From contig WPIO01000001.1 in assembly GCA_009760855.2 (NCBI GenBank), positions 19,249,501 through 19,313,500 on the forward strand: a stretch of 64,000 bases of DNA. The letters are read 5' to 3'. The notes below the pieces were generated by a model, which saw nothing but the letters and a program-made list of their open reading frames with translations, was not told the origin of the DNA and made no database searches. Positions 45,880 to 56,380 of this stretch are shown one piece after another; within the stretch, counting starts at the first letter, position 1; every line of letters starts with the position of its first letter. Origin of the DNA: Cristatella mucedo (lineage: Eukaryota; Bryozoa; Phylactolaemata; Cristatellidae). The position numbers and the translations under genes were made by a program.

Positions 45880-47235
45880 ATGAAACTAGTCGACGATCTT
45901 GACGAGTATTCAACCCTGAATAAGCTGATTGTGCGTGCTCGCAAAGGTGGCCTATGGTTTACTAAAGACATTAAAACAGCCAGGTCTGCCGAGCATAATC
46001 TTAAGAAAGCCTTCACAAGATCAGGACTGATTGTCCATCGATAGGCATAAGAAGACTGCAGCTAACTGCAGCTCACACTTCTCAAAAATATGGACTTAGG
46101 TGAAGTCTATCTACTTGTTCTGCTTGATCTTTCAGAAGCCTTTCATAATATCAATAACCAGGTCCTTCTCGAGCGCCTCTCATCTCAGCTGGGTATCATT
46201 GATACTGCAGTGCAATGGTTCACGTCCGATCGCAGTTGCTGAGTATTGATGTATATGGGTAAAAATTATTCGAAGAACCTCCACAGTACAGGGTATTTCG
46301 GGCCTTGTAATTGGTTCGATTCGTTTCAGTATTTATTATACTTTTCCCTCTTGCCAATGCAATCGTCAAGCACAGTCTAAGCTTTTACTTCTGTGCAGAT
46401 GACACACAGCTGTACCCATGCTTTGATCCCTCTCAGCCCTCCAGGACAGCAAACTCTCAACTCGCTAGCTGCATGTTTTTCTGAAATCTGTACTTGCATG
46501 GATGCAAACTTTCTAAAATTAAATTATGACTAAAACCAACTTACTGTTTATGGGTTAACTGAGTGTGACTTAAAAATTAAAATAACAACACTCAAAATCG
46601 GCACTCCCAGGTTATCTCCTGTAGCAACTGCAAGAAATTTGGGTGTCCTATTGCAAAGTGACCTGTCACTGGACGACCACATTAGCTTCACAATAAGTCT
46701 GCCTACTTTCAACCACATAACAAAGCCAAAGTGCTGGACTGCTTAAACAGAGATATTACATCCAAAATGGTTCATGCATTTGCAACGTCCCGTCTCGACT
46801 TGTGCAACGCGCACTGCTTGCTGGTCTACTGGCATTTGCTAACAGTTGCCTATAGTTGATAACAATCTCTGCAGCTAGTCTTGTCTGTTGTGAGTGTTGC
46901 AGTTGCCACAGTACACCTCTTCTCGCCGACCTGCACTGGCTCTTAATAAAACAGCATATTAACTTTAACTTTATCTCACTCACTTAGGTCGTTTTATTTT
47001 CTGATGCTTGCCTACCTATCAAAACTACTCTTAAACCAGCCTAGGCATAGTACCACCAGCTTTTCCGACTCAAATTCTTTAGCTCAGCTTCAAACTCAGC
47101 CTGCAATCCTTTGGAGGCCGTGCTCCATGTGCTCCCAAACCTGGAGCTCACTCTCCCCTGACGTCACAGCATACATATAAATAAAAAATACACGACCTGA
47201 CTTGCCGTTATTTGAAAAGAATCTAAATACGCACC
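45880..47235 (+). mobile_element. LINE-B reverse transcriptase remnant
   Basis: LVLLDLSEAFHNINNQVLLE (usual form DLSAAFDTIDH) near 46110, YFCADDTQLYPCF-like (the YADD motif with Cys for Tyr) near 46385, and a C-terminal KPKCWTA region near 46725. Stops and frameshifts throughout. Dead CR1/L2-clade element. Confidence 0.7.
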
Positions 47236-47239
47236 AGGT

Positions 47240-48425
47240 TTGCACAGCATTAGCTTCTAATCACACTAAACTATCCTCTACCTGATAGATCATTACTGTT
47301 CACCCAAATGCAAGAACAACTTACAATACCGCACGTGGTTCATTGTTCAGAAACAACGCAAGGTAATAGGTTTAAGTCCTTTAGCTGTAAGTGGTCCTAA
47401 ATTGCTGAAAGTATTCCTATATATATTGCTGTCAGTAGTTCTATATTACCAGCTAGAAAAGGCCGATAACAGATAAGGCTTTTCTGTTGCTATATAAAAG
47501 AGGTCGCACTTTACATTACTTAGCCATACTCAAAGCCCTGTGGGCAAAAACACTTACTTTAGCACACAGTGGCCGTAAGGCTGATCTTGAAATCCTCGAT
47601 GCTCACCCAGGTGTCCATTTCGCTTAATGACCTGTAGTTGATTGCACTCAAAAGTGGCTTAAAGCAAGAAGTTATTTCTCTGTGAAATAAGGTCATAAAT
47701 GCCTCAAATCTGACCAAAATGTCATAGCATCAACCTTCTTGTGACCTCAGGTGATTGGCAGGATGCCAATTTAGCCACAATTTGTATATTGTTTTGACAT
47801 CCGCTCTGGTAAGAGATGGTTTTTCTCGGCCGGACCAAGGACTTCAGAACTTGCTTCTCCAATTTAATAATAAACATTTTTCCAACATGTACTTGAACAG
47901 TTCGGGCACATTCCACGGATTAGGTCTGTTCTGCTGTGCCCTGATCAAGATCAGCTGATCTCATGTGCATGCAAGGTTGGCTGATTCAGCAGGCACCCAT
48001 CAAGTAGCGGTGGAAGAGCCTTGGTGCCTCTCAATGCAGCGTGCAAGAAATACAGGATTGCTTCCTGCAGAGCTTGAGCCCACGACCCGAATAGCCCGAC
48101 TCCTGTGCTGAGCTCCAGCAGAAAGCCCAGCCAAAGTTGGGAACAGACAGCGTAAAGTGGGCAGCACAAGCGCAAGCAAAGCACAAAATCCACCCGAAAT
48201 ATGAGTGTCATCAATGACGGCTGTTCAATATTTGAACGATACATACTGACTGCACGCTAGAGCCATCGTTGAGCTCATCTCACCACTGGCTTAACTAATA
48301 TGCTACTCCAGCCTAGGCTTCTGGTTTGCACTTTGCTACATGAGATGAATGGTGTAGTCACTATCTGGTTACCAAAACTTTTCGGCCTTCTATAAGTACA
48401 TAGCACTTTCGTTGCAACGAACGAG
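47240..48425. other. No gene recognised; possible SINE1 trace
   Basis: GAGCTTGAGCCCACGACCCG near 48070 resembles the inverted SINE1 B-box region. Otherwise nothing identifiable. Confidence 0.3.
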
Positions 48426-48429
48426 TTCT

Positions 48430-48562
48430 AACGGATAACGGTCCATGGAATAGGATATCACTTTTATGCTGACGATACTCAGCTGTATTTGTCATTCAAA
48501 CCGTCGGAATCTGCTGCCGCAACTGAGAAACTGAATGCTTGCCTTGCGTGCAAATAAAGCTT
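48430..48562 (+). mobile_element. LINE-A reverse transcriptase fragment
   Basis: GGAATAGGATATCACTTTTATG, CTGACGATACTCAGCTGTAT and CTGAGAAACTGAATGCTTGC match 58751-58850 almost perfectly. The match stops abruptly where the foldback arm begins. Confidence 0.85.
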
Positions 48563-48564
48563 GA

Positions 48565-50735
48565 CAACCCCACGGTTTCACCTTGAATACAGTAAAATAC
48601 ATGCAATGACAATTGAAGCTTGGCTCAGCCAGATGTTGATTGATTTTCCACAGATTGTTACGAATTGCTGCTTCAAACCTAGCTATTGCCGTAGATTGCC
48701 ATAAATTGCCCCAGATCTTATGAGCGAAATTTGTAAAACATTATGTGGCTACACTTTAAACAGAGTTCTTTGTAATATGCGTTCAAAATTGGAGCATTGC
48801 GACGCCAGATCTTATGAGCGAAATTGGTAAAAAATTGTGTGGCTGCACTTTAAACAGAGGTCTTTGTAATATGCATTCAAAATGGGAGCATTGAGATGCC
48901 GATTTCGGTGCATTTTATATCGGAATGCTGTGGATTGCAGTATTGGTCCACGGCATTGCTGTCGACTGCGTGCATTGCTGACGGTTAATGAGCAAAGTAG
49001 CATACAAATGGCGAAGTTTCACTTTGGATGCAGCGGAATGTTATGTGTAATGACGATTGGGGCTTCGCCCCTGCCAATTTCTCGTCTATTTGCCGCGAGT
49101 TGGGGTATTAGCCCGGGCCATTGCTGTCGATTGCCATTTATTGCTCGCGATTGTACGTGCGAGATTGGGTGAAAGGATGTGATAGCACAGTGTCTTGTGA
49201 CGGGTAAGATAAATTTGATATTGGCCCAGTCACTCTCCAGTGATTTTCGATGGACCATAAAGGATTGCCGTATTTGCCCGGGCCATTGCAGTCGATTGCA
49301 ATCCATTTCCCAAGACTGAATGCACAGTGTGGGTTAAAGATACATGCTCTCGCAGTGAGATGTTACATGAAATACAAATTGGAGCTTGGTGCAGCCGATT
49401 TCTCGCCAATTTGCCTTGGATTGCTGTATTGGTCCCTATCATTGCTTTCGATTGCCGTGCATTGTTGACAATTAACGTGCAAAATAGCTTAAACGTTCTA
49501 CGATTTTGCTTTGGCACAAATAAAGGTTAAATGCGTCCACTGCAGTCAATTGTAGTGCATTGCAGCAGGACGATCGAAGCAATTGAAATGAATATGTGCG
49601 ATGACACTATAATCGAGGATTAGAGCAAGTGCAATCACTACTAGAGCTTAAAGTGTACGCATTCTGAACGTTTTGTGGCGGATTGTGGAGGATTTCGGTA
49701 CTGGCCCGGGCCATTGCATTCTATTACAGTGTATTTCTGTAGAATGGTCGAGGTAATTACAGTGAAATTATGTGATCACACAATAACCGAAGAGTCGAGA
49801 AGCGTTGAATCATGATTAGAGCTTCTAGTGTACTCATTCTGTTCGCTTTTCGGCGGATTGAGGTGAATTGGATAATGGGACCCAGCCGTTGCAGTCAATT
49901 GCAGTTTTTTGCATGAGCACGCATCTGCATACTTGTTTGAAATTGTGTGGGTGCACATTGAAGAGTCTAGTGTTATATGCGATGTTAATTAGAGCTTTGC
50001 GATGGCGATTTGAGAATGATTTGCAGTGGAAAGGTGGATTTCGGTATTTTCCCAGGTCATTCCCTGCGATTGCCGGGCAGTGTCACATTGTGAGGTGCAC
50101 ATTTTTTTAGTGTAAATGGGCGTGCACACAATACGGTGCACTTTAATATGCAAAAAAGTTGAGCTCGGCTAAATCTATACCTGGTTGTTTTACGGTGGAT
50201 AGGACTGGATTGTAGTATTAGCCCCGGCTCTTGCAGTCGATTGCAGTGCCGTTACACGATAACGGCCGTACCAGTGCAAGTGAATTTTATGAGTGCAATT
50301 TTTGCAGAGTGTACTGTCGTATGCGATCAAAAAAGACGCTTTCCGAACAGGATTTCTTTAGTTTTTCGATGAAATGCAGTCGATCTTGATGGATTGGCCT
50401 GGGCAGCTGCAATCTTATTACAGTGGACTGTGTGAGAACACGTGAGCGGAATCTCACGAAATTTTCTGGTTACATTTAATGTAGCCTAGTTTGATATTCT
50501 AAGCTTTTTGGAGCTTTTCGCATCTGGAGTGGATTTGAAGGGAACTGAAGTGGATTTCGGTGCAGGCCTCAGGTGTCGAAGTTCATTTGCATAAGTGAGC
50601 CTGCACAATTGCTGAACATTTGGTGGATAGATGAAATCGAACATGTCCGTCCAAAATTTGAGCCCGGCAATTCAAATGTCTGGTTGATTTCAGTTTAATT
50701 AGAGTGGATTACGGTGAATATTGGTATCAATAATT
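48565..50735 (+). repeat. Solo foldback arm (third copy)
   Basis: Same unit family and orientation as the left arm. CATTGCTGTCGATTGCCATT and TGCTCGCGATTGTACG near 49120 match 35222; the unit at 49290 matches 35386; the last unit (GGATAGATGAAATCGAACATG near 50620) is terminal unit C. The first units (48650-48960) match the arm's 35700-35900 region, so unit order differs. A local 92-bp duplication (AGATCTTATGAGCGAAATT at 48714 and 48806) is present. Confidence 0.75.
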
Positions 50736-50739
50736 CGTC

Positions 50740-52445
50740 GGAGCTGTTTCAGGGTACTCGGCGCTAGCTGCCCTGCAGAAGTGGATAGATCCTATTGGTT
50801 CGGCTGTTCAATGGCATCAGCCAACCTCTCAATTGGATACCGGGCGTACTCCAACCCCCATCTAAGGATATCCAGGTCGTTCGAAATAAAATCGGCCCTG
50901 TTTTGTGACATATAAAGCTGGGAAAGGCAGATCGATTACCGTGAAGCGGACTGCAGACTCATATGCTAATTGATTCAGATTCGAATGAAGCAGACCTGTG
51001 CACATATGCTGTTCAGTGAGCTTTTAACTCGACGAATTCGCGTTTCACTGAAAGCTAGCGCTGCCACTCCCATTCCAATCCGACACTGCATAGTCAACCA
51101 CCGTCGGCTGTGGAGAGCCTGGGACGAACGCCGAAACTCAACAGAAGGATCAGCCGATGACCATAGCGAATCGCTTTCTCAGTGAAAGGAAACTGCAAGC
51201 TTTCCAAATGACATATCAGTGAATTGCAATGGACTTCCAAATGGAAGAACTGAGAAATCTGGCACGCCGGCCAATACCAAGACTACAACGGTAGCACAGG
51301 TATCCATGGATCGGGCATCGACATGGAATCGTCACTCAAGAAGAGCTTGAGGCCGGCTAACTATAAAGCGAAGGCGTTAATTGCAGGTCTCTAGGCTGGT
51401 TACCCTCACCAGGCTCGCTAGTGCGTGGCAAAATCAGATTTATTTCCCGAGTTTGCTTCACTTGCAGTCATCTCTTATGAGTCGTGAATTATATAACTAA
51501 CTGCACAGCGTTATGATAGTGTGACTCTCACTAGTTTGGGTAGCGGCGAAATGCTTGCAATTTACAATTGCCTCAAACTCACAATACACCAAAGATCACG
51601 ACACAGCACTCGATATTCTGCTTGCATACAACAATACCGTAAAAATACACCACTATAGCCTTTGTCCTGAAATGTAATACATCTAAAAACACAAGGAAAC
51701 CAAGGACAATTCACTCGGCCGCAGCTGAGGATGTGAGAAAAAAGTCTTCAGCTAATTTTCTTAAATGTCGTCCAATCAGGAGATGATACGCTGTCAGTCC
51801 ATAGTAAGTTTCACGATTAGGAAACATGCACAGTCGCAAAATACATCTTCACAGCACCATATGGCGACAGCTGCTGTGGCTCCTACTCCAGATGAGTAAT
51901 AAGAGGATTTTACATGTGAGAATATTAATATATTGAGATATTGATAGCATAACATGAACACATATGCTTTTGTATGCATGCACTAAGTGTAACAGTATGT
52001 ATGCACTGAGTCCCACAGCAATTCTTTCTGACCTTCCCTTTCCCTTCTGACCTATCAGCTAGAGATAGCCAGGCATAGAGGCCACAAACTTTGGCGGTGT
52101 CTCTTCTACTGTAGCACATTCTACTGAGCATGCATTTTATTGAAAAAGTTGGCTACTGATGTAGGTCAAAAAATAGCATCAAGCACCTGTCGATATCGTC
52201 CCATACACAGTTTATGGTTTCGGATCAGGAGACTAGGTGAGCCACTGCATCGGCACCACACCAGATTTATCCTCAAGTACTATACCCATGCTGTTGTTAA
52301 CCATGCAAGATTGAATTCCGAGTTCACATTCTATGCTAGGGGAAGGATCAATGTATTGGGAAGCGAGGAAACGAACCTAAGCACACTGATAAACCAGTTT
52401 TGTACTTATTGATGAATCCATGTGTGGTGCTGCAGTATGTGTGGA
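50740..52445. other. No recognised feature
   Basis: No exon, repeat or element identified; open frames are short. Confidence 0.35.
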
Positions 52446-52449
52446 GCAG

Positions 52450-52690
52450 ATGTGCTCAACTTGTGAAGTAATTTTGGAAGAGGACACCCAGATTCTGATA
52501 TGCTGGTCTTGAAGATAAATAGGGGTTAGGGTTTTCAGTTTCTAATACTTAATTTTTCAGAATAGGTAAGTTGGTCTTATCTTTATTCAATTTGAGTACG
52601 TTTGCTGCCATTAAAGTGCAAATAATAATAGCAACAATGACAAGTCTTTAGTACAGCACCCTCGAAGAACTTAATTTATATTCATGCAAT
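52450..52690 (-). mobile_element. LINE-B fragment joined to a short tail
   Basis: TTTTGGAAGAGGACACCCAG and TTGAGTACGTTTGCTGCCAT match the inverted LINE-B region at 8340-8500. It is followed by an AATAATAATAG run and GAAGAACTTAATTTATATTC, a truncated SINE1/LINE-B-type 3' end. Confidence 0.6.
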
Positions 52691-52991
52691 TGACGACTCG
52701 CTACAAGAGAAGCAATAGACAATATTTAATGGTAAGCAAGGTATCTTGCTTAGGCAACCATGCAACATCACAATTAGCTGAATTTTAATTTTTAAGCTTA
52801 AACAAGCCAGCACAAGCAAAACAATTCATGCCCGATGATTAGTAAGACTCTCGATTTGTTAACAAGAACTTTAAAGATCTCACGCTACTCATTCCAATGT
52901 CTTTGGTTTTAAATAAAACGGTAAAAGAAAGACTGTTTGCGGAAGTTTCGGAAGTTCTGGTCAAGTTCTGTCGATTTCCTAATAAGTTAAC

Positions 52992-53330
52992 TTGAAACTT
53001 GGAAATAAAAAAAAGTTTAAATTGCCACTTGGAAAGATGCTGGGGCAGAACCTGAGGGTTAGGGCAGATTTACTTATAATAGTTATGCTGAGCAGCAGTA
53101 AATCTAGGTATCTTAAAAGAAAAACCGTAGATATGGGATCCACAGAGCCTGTCTTCTTAGACTGTGAAATGAACTTGGAGGTGAGAGTAGTAGGGGCAGG
53201 CTTGGGAAAAAATTTGAAAAAGAACAAGAAATGGAGGATAAAGATTTACATGGAAATAGAAATCTCGGGGAAGGAATATCTGATTTTTCAAGCCTTGCTC
53301 GCAGAAAAGCTAGAAAAATTATTCGGCTAG
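52992..53330 (+). CDS. Unidentified Lys-rich open reading frame, 112 codons
   Basis: The longest plus-strand frame in this stretch not explained by a repeat or transposon. The product is basic (KLGNKKKFKLPLGKML near the start, GLGKNLKKNKKWRIKIYME near residue 75). I recognise no domain. It has no splice partner, and its composition follows the A-rich DNA, so it may be chance or a relic of an element. Confidence 0.2.
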   Translation: MKLGNKKKFKLPLGKMLGQNLRVRADLLIIVMLSSSKSRYLKRKTVDMGSTEPVFLDCEMNLEVRVVGAGLGKNLKKNKKWRIKIYMEIEISGKEYLIFQALLAEKLEKLFG

Positions 53331-53520
53331 ATCACCATAGGGCTTGCTAGATATGGTTCTGACTTGGATTTTGTAACAGAGGTGATTCATGGTCGACATC
53401 AGTATTTTTGAATTGTGCATCTGTGATTGCCCTTCGTTCTCATTGAAGCTAAGGTTGGCCTTGGCTATGATGGATTGAAACGATATACAATAATCCTCGT
53501 ATGCCAGTCGATGAAAATAT

Positions 53521-53560
53521 AGGTCAGCTGATTTAACAGCCTTATTTATAGAGCACCAGA
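53521..53560 (-). repeat. SINE2 3' end fragment
   Basis: CAGCTGATTTAACAGCCTTA matches the inverted SINE2 end. Confidence 0.4.
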
Positions 53561-53939
53561 GTGTCTATCAACTCTGTGCTAGAAAGAAAGACGCGTTGTC
53601 ATTACGAGTTGAAACGGCAACCTGTGTGAGTTGAGGCAGGAGTCGTGCACATCCATTTCGACCGACTTCGGACCCTAAACCCTTTTACAGCCCAATCGCG
53701 ACTACTTCACGAGAAGGGCTAGTAGGTCCTACAAGTCTTAAAGAGACCGTTGCATACTGGAAAATTCAAGAGCAGACAAAAAAGCTCAGCTCTCGTCTAG
53801 AGAGCTACCACTTTGCTGGACTCTAAGAGCAATATCTGCCTAGTATACACAGCACCAGCCACCAGCACGCACTTTTCGAGAAAGAAGGAGAGTCTATTGT
53901 TAAAGCCGATCTCTTGTCCTAGACGAGAGACCGAGGACA

Positions 53940-54100
53940 TGAGTAGGCCGATGCTGCAGTAAGGTGGTTACTTTTCACGACCTCGGTCCCAAGGTTCAAA
54001 TCCTGCGGTGGGCGTTCCTTCATCGCAGCTGCAAGCGGTGGTAATAGCCGTAAAGACTTTCTGTCGCTATGCAACAGAGGATGCTAAATCAACTAGTATT
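53940..54100 (+). repeat. SINE2 copy
   Basis: GCAGTAAGGTGGTTACTTTT, CAAGGTTCAAATCCTGCGG (B box), CTTCATCGCAGCTGCAAGCG, CTGTCGCTATGCAACAG and CTAAATCAACTAG. Full head-to-tail copy. Confidence 0.8.
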
Positions 54101-54104
54101 TTAC

Positions 54105-55210
54105 ATTTAAATCTTGCACACGTACTGACGAAATATACACACCGGAACAAAAAATACAATTTAACCGAGACCAAGGGAAAGCTGACAGGGACAGGCGTCT
54201 TTTGCTGAGACTTAAGTGACGTCGGACCGTTGGAGGGTGATCGTAGCCGGAGCCGGGTTCCAATCCTTTGGTGCATACGACGTGAAGGCTGGATCACCAA
54301 AAGAGTTCTTATATTTAGTGCGAGGGAAGGCAAACTGACTAGATGCTGAGAAGTGGGTGGTGGGAAAGCACAATTGAGGGGAACTTGAATCAATTCAGCG
54401 CTTGGTAGTGAAGGTCGAAATGAAGATATGGTATGATATGGCAGCTTCGCTATGGACTGCGTACCAGATGACCAGTTGCAGCCCATTAAGGGCACGTGCC
54501 AGGAATAAGGAATTTCAATAATCTCGACAGGTCACAAAAACGTTAACTAGTTTGGCTTTCTTACTCTTATCTAAGCAGGACTTAATTTCAACTGAAAGTA
54601 GTAACTTGTCATTATATAAGCACAGTAGTCCACTTTCAAGTCGTTTTGGAATGTTATGCCTAGACTACGGTCGGACGTCGCTGAGAAATGCTAGCTGAAG
54701 CCATCTTGATGGTTTTCCAAACATTTTGAAACTCATTTGTTCGGATAGGCTCAAACTTGGCGATTATTAAAATTACGTAGAACGATGAAACGCGATTCAT
54801 AGGGCAAAAAATAGAAAGTAAGAAAAGTCGCGAGTTCAGTCTAGGATTGCAACCTGGTAGGGGATAACAATTTTCGGTTGACATCGGCAGCCTCCTTAGC
54901 TGGGCAGAGACCAAGAGCCATGAAAGATTGTTCATAAGCTGATAAAGGCTTAAAATTAAAAGAAAAACCCGTGCGGCAAATGCTACTCCAACGCCGGGCT
55001 TTTAACGCTCTTGGAGTATGAACCTTCTCGGGTCGCATTGGTCAAAGCCGAAAGTTCGCCGGCTTCAGCCAGATCCTACACATCAGCGAAAATGTCAAAA
55101 GCATCTTAAAGTATCAGGCTAGTAATGTCTAACGGTTATTGAACAACGAGATGGGATTCGAGTGGCACAAGTTCAAAGTGGTAACCACCGTTAGCATAAG
55201 CTTTGTCACT
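54105..55210. other. No gene recognised
   Basis: Minus open frames at 54067-54495 (142 codons, Ser/Pro-rich, ending inside SINE2) and 54660-55038 show no family signature. They could hold 5' exons of the left UBAN gene, but no splice-consistent link was found. Confidence 0.3.
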
Positions 55211-55214
55211 CATA

Positions 55215-55395
55215 GGTTAATAATAATAATAATGATGATATATTTATATAGCACCTGCGAAGAATTTAATCTCTTTCTAGGCGCTTTACATTTGCTGCAA
55301 AGCAAGAATGATCAAATGGCTACTGGAATAATGCATAATGTCAACAAGCATAACATGGTTAGAGTTGACAGGTTAGAGAAGTCAGCACTTCTAAC
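55215..55395 (-). mobile_element. LINE-B 3' end, inverted
   Basis: (AAT)n, AGCACCTGCGAAGAATTTAA, CTCTTTCTAGGCGCTTTACA, then GTCAACAAGCATAACATGG, in the inverted LINE-B order. Confidence 0.7.
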
Positions 55396-55399
55396 GTGC

Positions 55400-56119
55400 T
55401 GGAAGTGATTAGCAACATTATAGCTATTTTTCTAACGTGATAATGCGTGTTGCTATAAGTGACAACGCTGTAGAAGATTTTCTGATGGTGGCAGCCAACT
55501 CTTGTACCAAGGCGGGTTTATTACACCATATCTGTAACTTGCCGAACCTGGCAGAAACATGCATGCCTTGGTTGAAACATTAATGCAGATCTAGTCGTAC
55601 AGGTTATGATTATTGAATGAAAATTTTACACTTGATATTAAACACATTCGTCTCACAGCAAATAGCATGTATATAATAAACAAACCGTGTGTTGGCTAGA
55701 TTATTCCGACTATTGCATGCAGTCGAATTGATAGTTTTTAAAGTACACACTGTGCCTTTGTCTTTGTGCCTCCGATCCGACGCAATATCAGATAATCAAT
55801 AGCTAATAGTTACATTTTTCAACACACTTTTCAACAGTACTGGCGGTTTCGGCACCTCGACGTCAGCTGCCCGAAAGCTGCCAAAAAACTGGCGACTGAA
55901 TTGCCAAGAAAGCTCAAGTATAAATCGGAACACAGTTCGTCATCAAGCGGGAATACCCATAGTTTATTATCGCACCGGCAAACATGTAGTCACACTGACT
56001 GCATATACAAAGCATCATGCATTTGAGGTTATTGCAATGACAAGGTTGGCAAACATAGTCAGCATCCAATGAAACGCAGCAGAAATCCTATGTGGTTCAA
56101 TAAGGGTGACAGCTTGCAA
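55400..56119. other. Region downstream of the NEMO-like gene
   Basis: Contains the 3' untranslated region of the NEMO-like gene. AATAAA-type signals on the minus strand are possible (TTTATT at 55956 and elsewhere), but none can be singled out. Confidence 0.3.
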
Positions 56120-56380
56120 TCAGTTCCCACCATTCAAGTCCATGCATTCGTTTACGTGAACATTCAGTGAATCGAAATCTGGCACCTCAATATTACACAC
56201 TGGACAGCGAAGTGAATCTGCCCGACCGGGCTGGAGCTGAGGCACGTGTAACGGTTGCTGCATCGGTGGCTGCTGCTGCTGAGGCAGCTGCTGACGAGGG
56301 AAAAGCTGGAAGGTTGGCGGCCTCTGCTGCTCCTGCTGTGCTGGCGCATAGCCCAGCCTCGTGTCAGCGCCGTACTCCAT
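56120..56380 (-). CDS. NEMO-like gene, last exon with C-terminal zinc finger
   Basis: The acceptor is CACCTTTCAG before ATGGAGTAC, phase 0. The exon encodes a Gln/Pro-rich segment and then LRCPVCNIEVPDFDSL followed by NVHVNECMDLNGGN and a stop. The spacing is Cys-x2-Cys-x12-His-x3-Cys, with the DFDSLNVHV core matching the DxDTLQIHV core of NEMO and optineurin zinc fingers. This finger binds ubiquitin and adds specificity to the UBAN in NEMO. All four zinc ligands are present, so the finger looks functional. Confidence 0.85.
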   Translation of the reverse strand: MEYGADTRLGYAPAQQEQQRPPTFQLFPRQQLPQQQQPPMQQPLHVPQLQPGRADSLRCPVCNIEVPDFDSLNVHVNECMDLNGGN

